This document shows, piece after piece, positions 14,023 through 17,944 of a stretch of DNA of 17,944 bases. The position numbers and the translations under genes are program-made. The notes below the pieces were generated by a model. The model was not told where the DNA came from. It was given only the letters and a program-made list of their open reading frames with translations, and searched no databases. Source of the stretch: an uncultured Verrucomicrobiales bacterium. GTDB lineage: Bacteria > Verrucomicrobiota > Verrucomicrobiae > Limisphaerales > CANJSG01. The stretch spans positions 1-17,944 of the forward strand of contig CAMLMI010000056.1 in assembly GCA_946480965.1 (NCBI GenBank), in the 5' to 3' direction. How positions within the stretch are numbered: the first letter of the stretch is position 1; each line of letters starts with the position of its first letter.

Positions 14023-14051
14023 AAATTGGGCAAGCGGTTGTTCTTCGTCAA
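14023..14051 (-). promoter_or_regulatory. Weak promoter candidate for the TolC-like gene
   Basis: On the minus strand TTGACG (14046-14051) is followed after 17 bases by CAATTT (14023-14028), about 12 bases before the ATG. The -10 element is poor, so this is only a candidate. The remaining intergenic DNA (14052-14178) shows nothing else recognisable. Confidence 0.25.
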
Positions 14052-14178
14052 ATCATCGTCTCGCTGGATCAGACACCGGCGGAGCGACGGCGTTTCAGCA
14101 GACTTCGTCCCAGACAGACGCGCCGGAGCGGGTTCGGTGACAGGAACGAAGCACTGACGGGCTTTGCACGGCAGGTGT

Positions 14179-15162
14179 TCAGCGTTTCAGCGAACGGACT
14201 TTCGACGCGAACTCGCTGTTCTTCGGCTCCAAACGCAGCGCTTCCTCGAAGGCTTTGCGGGCGTCTTCGGGGCGCTTGGCCCGTTCGTAAACTTGGCCGA
14301 GGACGAAGTGGCCTTGGGCCGGACTGGGGAACCCGTAGCCGGGGCGCTGCTTCAAAAACGCCTTCAAGGCCGATTCCGCCTGGTCCAAGTGGTCGCCCGA
14401 AAGCATCCCGGCGCGGCCGGTGTGGTAGAGGGTCAGCGCGTTGGTGGGGGAGAGCTGGCGGCTTTTCTGGAGCGATTTCCAGGCTTCCTGGAACCGCTGC
14501 TGCATCAACTGAAGCAGGGCGAGGTTGAGGTGCGCCTCGGCATGGGCCGGGTGGTTGGTCACGGCGGACTTCAGCTCCGTTTCGCCCGAAGGAATGTCGC
14601 GGGCGGCGAAGGCGATCTGGGCGGCGGCGTTCGCGCCCTTAACCGGATCGATCTTGCGGATGGCCTCGGCCTGCATCGCGGCCTTGGCGTCACTGCCGCC
14701 CATGAAACCGGGCGCACCGAGATAATAGGCGATCAGCATCATCCGGTTTTCGATGTTGGCCGGATCGAGCTGTTCGGCTTTCTGGAACTGCGCCAAGGTC
14801 TTCTTCGCGAAGCCCGGCCGTTTGAAGAGGCTCGCCTGGACGGCCATCGTGCCATAGGCGCGGCCGAGCCATTCGGCGTAGAGGCTGTTGGTCGGGGCGA
14901 GCGCGGTGGCCGATTCCAAGTGCGTCACGCCGTCTTCGGTGCGGCCGGTTTCCAGCGCCAAACGACCGAGCCAAAAGCGCACTTCGGCCGCTTGCGGATG
15001 CTTTTCCGCCAAGGCGCTCAGGAGCGTGCGGCATTCGGCGTCGTCGAAACGCGCGTAGGCCGCAAGGGCAGGGGACAGATCGATCGTCGCGGCGCGGTTG
15101 GGCAACGCGACGAGGATCGCGGCGATGATCCAGAGAAAGGCAGGGAAGGGAGAACGGCGCAT
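14179..15162 (-). CDS. Exported tetratricopeptide-repeat protein
   Basis: The 327-residue protein has an N-terminal signal peptide or anchor (FPAFLWIIAAILVALPNRAA) and is otherwise built of TPR helices. Clear repeat units include EVRFWLGRLALETGRTEDGVTHLESATALAP (about 60-90), NSLYAEWLGRAYGTMAVQAS, AHLNLALLQLMQQRFQEAWKSLQKSRQLSP and GHFVLGQVYERAKRPEDARKAFEEALRLEP near the C-terminus. TPRs mediate protein contacts, so a periplasmic scaffold role is likely, but no partner is evident. The segment between repeats contains APGFMGGSDAKA, a motif also found in other secreted TPR proteins. ATG 15162 lies 12 bp after the sua5 stop, which indicates an operon. Confidence 0.82.
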   Translation of the reverse strand: MRRSPFPAFLWIIAAILVALPNRAATIDLSPALAAYARFDDAECRTLLSALAEKHPQAAEVRFWLGRLALETGRTEDGVTHLESATALAPTNSLYAEWLGRAYGTMAVQASLFKRPGFAKKTLAQFQKAEQLDPANIENRMMLIAYYLGAPGFMGGSDAKAAMQAEAIRKIDPVKGANAAAQIAFAARDIPSGETELKSAVTNHPAHAEAHLNLALLQLMQQRFQEAWKSLQKSRQLSPTNALTLYHTGRAGMLSGDHLDQAESALKAFLKQRPGYGFPSPAQGHFVLGQVYERAKRPEDARKAFEEALRLEPKNSEFASKVRSLKR

Positions 15163-15174
15163 CGGTGGGAAGAT

Positions 15175-16191
15175 TCAGGGAGTGGCGGCGCGTTGCAAAC
15201 GGTCGCGGATGGCCTGCCACGCGGAAGTTTCCGGCGGGGCCTCGACGATGATCCATTGCGCGCCGAGGTCGTCGCAGGCGTGGAGCTCGGCGTAGAGCGC
15301 GCGGGCGAAGGCTTCGGGATCGTCCGGGATCAAGACCACGCGCACCGGGTCCAAGTGGAGGGGCACCCGATGGTGAGCCAGCACATGCGTCCGCTCCGGC
15401 GCGGCTCCGAGGGAACGGAGCAGATCGCGCAATTCCGTCTCGCTCTGCCAGGACCGGATCAACAACCGCGCCTTGGGCGAATAGTGCTTCGAGAGCAGCC
15501 CCGGACTCTTCAAGGTTTGGCCCGAATTTCCCGCGCTGTCCGCAGCAACCACTCCGAAAGGTTGCAGCGCCGCGTCGGTGATCATGCCGGGGCGGAGAAT
15601 CCGCGCCGGAACGGTGGTGAGATCCACGACGGTCGATTCCAGCCCCACTTGGCATTGGCCGCCATCGACGATCAACGGCAGCCGGTCGCCGAGGGATTTG
15701 GCGACGTGCTCGGCATTCGTCGGCGAGAGTTCGTTCGAACGATTGGCGCTGGGAGCGGCGATGGGAAAGCCGCAGGCCTGGATGACCGCCTGCATGAAGG
15801 GATGCCCCGGCCAGCGAATGCCGACCGAATCCCCGCCCGCCGTGGTGATGGCGGGAACCAGCCCGGACTTCGGCAATACCAGCGTCAACGGCCCCGGCCA
15901 GAACTCATCCGCCAAGCGGTCGGCGATCTCCGGCCAGGCAACTGCGCAACGCCGCGCCATGGCCCGGTCGGAGACGTGGACGATGATGGGGTTGTGCGAA
16001 GGACGGCCCTTGGCGGCGTAGATCCGGGCCACGGCCTCGGGGTTGGTGGCATCGGCCGCCAAGCCATAGACGGTCTCCGTGGGCAACGCGACGACCTCGC
16101 CGGCCCGCAGCCGTTCCGCCGCCTTGGACACGGCTTGGGCGAAGAGTTCGGGCGTGTGGGTTGAAAGGATCTCGGGACCGACGCACTGCAT
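15175..16191 (-). CDS. L-threonylcarbamoyladenylate synthase (Sua5/YrdC family)
   Basis: The enzyme makes threonylcarbamoyl-AMP from threonine, bicarbonate and ATP, for t6A37 modification of ANN-decoding tRNAs. From ATG 16191 the protein has 338 residues. The YrdC/TsaC domain covers about residues 15-205, with PTETVYGLAADA (38-49), KGRPSHNP (61-68), SANRS (148-152) and STVVDL. The linker SPGLLSKHYSP (229-239) and a Rossmann-like C-terminal domain mark the longer Sua5 form rather than the short TsaC. An open frame continues upstream to 16290 but runs into an inverted-repeat element and contains no conserved residues, so the start at 16191 is preferred. The gene is followed by the TPR gene after 12 bp. 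Confidence 0.93.
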   Translation of the reverse strand: MQCVGPEILSTHTPELFAQAVSKAAERLRAGEVVALPTETVYGLAADATNPEAVARIYAAKGRPSHNPIIVHVSDRAMARRCAVAWPEIADRLADEFWPGPLTLVLPKSGLVPAITTAGGDSVGIRWPGHPFMQAVIQACGFPIAAPSANRSNELSPTNAEHVAKSLGDRLPLIVDGGQCQVGLESTVVDLTTVPARILRPGMITDAALQPFGVVAADSAGNSGQTLKSPGLLSKHYSPKARLLIRSWQSETELRDLLRSLGAAPERTHVLAHHRVPLHLDPVRVVLIPDDPEAFARALYAELHACDDLGAQWIIVEAPPETSAWQAIRDRLQRAATP

Positions 16192-16260
16192 GATTTTTCG
16201 GGTCGGGAGAGTGGAGTCTGCGCGAGGCCGCCGCAATGGCGAAGGCCGGTGGAAACATTG

Positions 16261-16416
16261 GGAGCGCGGACGGTCACGTCCGCGAGGCACCGTTCTGGAG
16301 TCTGTAGTGTAGATCCGTCATGGCGCTTCTGCCCGTAACGAACAGAGATCGCCAAAGCTCCTTTTCACTCCCTGCCAGATTGCGGCCGGACTCGCGGACG
16401 TGACCGTCCGCGCTCC
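16261..16416. repeat. 156-bp inverted-repeat element (REP pair or MITE-like)
   Basis: Two 26-base arms, 16261-16286 and 16391-16416, are perfect reverse complements. Each arm contains its own hairpin, GCGGACG with CGTCCGC around a 4-base loop. The 104-base centre has a further short stem, TGGCG (16321-16325) with CGCCA (16350-16354). It carries no coding sequence. The element fills the gap between sua5 and the sigma operon, and its right arm ends 3 bp before the stop codon of the LTxxQ protein. Confidence 0.85.
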
Positions 16417-16419
16417 TCA

Positions 16420-16962
16420 TCAGTGGGCCTCGGGCTTCTTTTCGCCCTGGTCCTTGCGCGGAACGTCGCCGTTGCGGTTCTCCGACGGCTTGTCCCCGTC
16501 GCGCTCCCCGCGATCACCCCGTCCGCCGGGGCGGCCGCCGCGCCCGCGCCACGGCTCCATGAAGCTGCGTCGGTCGCGCACGAGTTCTTCGAACTTCTTC
16601 AGCTGTTCCTCGCCGGAAAGGACCGGGCGGATGGCGTCGTTGGCCTTGAGCAGGGCAGCGTCCATGCAGAAGAAGGAGTTGCTGAAGATCAGGGAGCTTT
16701 CGCGCGACAGCTCCTCGAAGACGGGCATGAGCTGCTGCCGCTGGGCTTCCGTCAGATCCAGCCGCTCGGAGAAGCGTTTGGCCACGACGGCGGTGAAATT
16801 GGTCGGACCACGCCCTCCCTCGGAAATGCCCGGAGGCATGGGCCGCCGGACCGGGGCCTTGGAGTGGAAGTAATAGACGGTCGCGAGGCAGCCGACGACC
16901 GCGCCGACCACAAACATGGCGGCGAGGATGGCGGTGAACTTGCCTCGGGTGAGCGCGCTCAT
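16420..16962 (-). CDS. Membrane-anchored LTxxQ (Spy/CpxP/CnrX-like) periplasmic sensor-type protein
   Basis: The 180-residue protein starts at ATG 16962. One membrane helix (about 10-31, FTAILAAMFVVGAVVGCLATVYYF) is followed by a periplasmic part. This has RFSERLDLTEAQRQQLMPVFEEL at 63-85 with L70-T-E-A-Q74, then a second motif LSGEEQLKKFEEL (115-127), matching the paired LTxxQ helices of Spy/CpxP and CnrX. Cys99 and Met100 lie in the hairpin. The last 45 residues are Arg, Gly and Lys rich and probably disordered. The gene overlaps the upstream small membrane gene by ATGA, so translation is coupled and the product is probably the signal-sensing member of the sigma operon. The specific signal cannot be told from the sequence. 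Confidence 0.72.
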   Translation of the reverse strand: MSALTRGKFTAILAAMFVVGAVVGCLATVYYFHSKAPVRRPMPPGISEGGRGPTNFTAVVAKRFSERLDLTEAQRQQLMPVFEELSRESSLIFSNSFFCMDAALLKANDAIRPVLSGEEQLKKFEELVRDRRSFMEPWRGRGGRPGGRGDRGERDGDKPSENRNGDVPRKDQGEKKPEAH

Positions 16963-17288
16963 GGAGCCGGGGAGGAGGGCACGAGGGCCAGGGCCAGTTC
17001 CTGGTCCATCACGGCCAATTCGTGGGTCGGGGCGTTGCTGGCGAGGGATTCGCCGGGCGCATGGAGCGCGAGGAAACCGACCACGACCACCAGCGCGCCG
17101 GCGGCGGTGAAGGCGCGGCGCAAAAGCGGGGCCAGCCAGGAGAGATCCTCCGTCGCCCGCTGGTTGCGCAGCGCGGCCAAAACCCGCTGCTCCAAGGACC
17201 AAGAGGGTGCCGCCGCTTCGGCGCGGCGATCCGGGGCCGCTGCGGCGGACCGCAGCAACCGGTCGATTGGGTTCTGGTTCTCTTTCAT
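16959..17288 (-). CDS. Small single-pass membrane protein, putative anti-sigma factor
   Basis: A 109-residue protein starts at ATG 17288, overlapping the sigma factor stop by ATGA. The N-terminal 65 residues are cytosolic, charged and predicted helical (EQRVLAALRNQRATEDLSWLAPLL). A single membrane helix (FTAAGALVVVVGFLAL) and a short periplasmic tail follow. It has no zinc-binding ZAS motif and no recognised family. Its position between an ECF sigma and an LTxxQ sensor, and its topology, match short CnrY-like anti-sigma factors. This assignment is inferred from context and topology, not from sequence similarity. Frames extending further upstream overlap the sigma gene and are not used. Confidence 0.6.
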   Translation of the reverse strand: MKENQNPIDRLLRSAAAAPDRRAEAAAPSWSLEQRVLAALRNQRATEDLSWLAPLLRRAFTAAGALVVVVGFLALHAPGESLASNAPTHELAVMDQELALALVPSSPAP

Positions 17289-17920
17289 GACTTCCGTTCC
17301 TTCATCAATCGTTCCAAGGACTTCCTCAATTTCAAGCGTGCTCTGAAGGCCCGCACTTTGACCAGAGCCGCGCTCCAGCCGGTCATTTCCTGCACCTCGG
17401 CCACGGACCGGCCCTCCATGTGGAGGCTCTGCACCACGAGGCGGTCTTCCGGCTTCAAGGTCTGCAACAGCTTGTCCACCAGCTCGCGGGAACCGGTCTG
17501 CATCGAGGCGTCCAGTTCGCCGTTCGTGGAGGCCAGATTCTCCACCACGGCTTCTTCTTCCTCGCCCAGATCGGCCATGCGCCATTCCGGCCGTATGGAT
17601 TCCGCCCGGAGCGCGGAGAGGCAGGTGTTCACCGCCACGCGGGAAACCCAGTGCTCGAAGGGCATCAGTCCCTCGTATTGGTCCACCCGGGTGAAGATCT
17701 TGGTGTAGATCATCTGGGCCAGATCCTCCTCCTCCAGCCGCCGGGGCCGGTGGGAGCGGATGATCTTCATCACCAGCGGATGCAGGTGCTGCATCATCGC
17801 GCGCACCGCCTCTTCGTCGCCGCGACGGACCCGGCCCAAGCATTCGGACACGTTCAGTTCGTCGTCGGTCATGGGCGCGGCGGTCGCAACAGGAGGCGCG
17901 AGCTTCGCGTCTCCGAACAT
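17285..17920 (-). CDS. ECF-type sigma-70 family RNA polymerase sigma factor
   Basis: The 211-residue sigma factor carries region 2 at about residues 43-105, with RPRRLEEEDLAQMIYTKIFTRVDQYEG and FEHWVSRVAVNTCLSALR, the -10-recognising helices. Region 4 is at about 150-205, with LLQTLKPEDRLVVQSLHMEGRSVAEVQEMTGWSAALVKVRAFRARLKLRKSLERL, a helix-turn-helix for -35 recognition. An acidic linker (LGEEEEAVVENL) joins them. ATG 17920 is used; MTDDEL at 17872 is an alternative start that drops 16 poorly conserved residues. It is the first gene of an ATGA-coupled three-gene operon whose products probably regulate it. The promoter, likely autoregulated, falls beyond the window end. Confidence 0.88.
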   Translation of the reverse strand: MFGDAKLAPPVATAAPMTDDELNVSECLGRVRRGDEEAVRAMMQHLHPLVMKIIRSHRPRRLEEEDLAQMIYTKIFTRVDQYEGLMPFEHWVSRVAVNTCLSALRAESIRPEWRMADLGEEEEAVVENLASTNGELDASMQTGSRELVDKLLQTLKPEDRLVVQSLHMEGRSVAEVQEMTGWSAALVKVRAFRARLKLRKSLERLMKERKS

Positions 17921-17944
17921 GACATCAAGGTTGAATGCGGTTGC

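Noticed and set aside
14164..16164. A 666-codon open frame on the plus strand
   Set aside because: It runs antisense to the TPR and Sua5 genes, which have recognisable motifs. Its own translation is Gly/Arg/Val rich without any family signature.
16192..16290. A 33-residue N-terminal extension of Sua5
   Set aside because: It is encoded partly by the inverted-repeat element and has no conserved residues. The ATG at 16191 fits the family start.

Overview
The window looks like a chromosomal segment of a GC-rich, diderm, hopanoid-making bacterium, most likely a member of the Verrucomicrobiota. This is inferred from the combination of a PEP-CTERM surface protein, radical-SAM hopanoid genes, an ECF sigma operon with a Spy-like partner, sparse Shine-Dalgarno sequences and dispersed palindromic repeats. 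No rRNA marker gene is present to prove it. I see no phage, CRISPR array, tRNA or complete transposase gene.

Layout. Bases 1-3060 (+ strand) carry the end of a TerC-family membrane protein, an ExoD-family membrane protein and recJ. A 67-bp palindrome lies in frame inside recJ. recJ meets hpnJ tail to tail, with overlapping stop codons. Bases 3057-6279 (- strand) hold hpnJ, a terminator, hpnH, and a small lipoprotein gene directly upstream of hpnH. Bases 6341-9592 are a cell-surface block: a 680-residue secreted mosaic protein with an apparent thioester domain, divergent from a PEP-CTERM protein, each with its own terminator. Bases 9622-12084 (+) carry a 2OG-Fe(II) oxygenase of the TIGR02466 type, then an A-type Fe-S carrier, an HscB-like J-protein and a secreted protein of unknown function. 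Bases 12085-12516 are non-coding and hold three terminators and a structured RNA that I propose as a 6S RNA candidate. Bases 12517-17920 (-) carry a TolC-like outer-membrane protein, a TPR protein, Sua5 (tRNA t6A synthesis), a 156-bp inverted-repeat element, and a three-gene operon of ECF sigma factor, small one-TM protein and LTxxQ protein joined by ATGA overlaps.

How the genes work together. HpnH and HpnJ act at different steps of hopanoid side-chain synthesis. IscA-like and HscB-like proteins belong to Fe-S cluster assembly, which radical-SAM enzymes require, although the loci are separate. The sigma operon resembles envelope-stress or metal-sensing CnrH/CnrY/CnrX modules. The main points for follow-up are the palindrome that adds about 23 residues to RecJ, the second inverted-repeat element, the thioester-domain protein, the candidate 6S RNA and the sigma operon.
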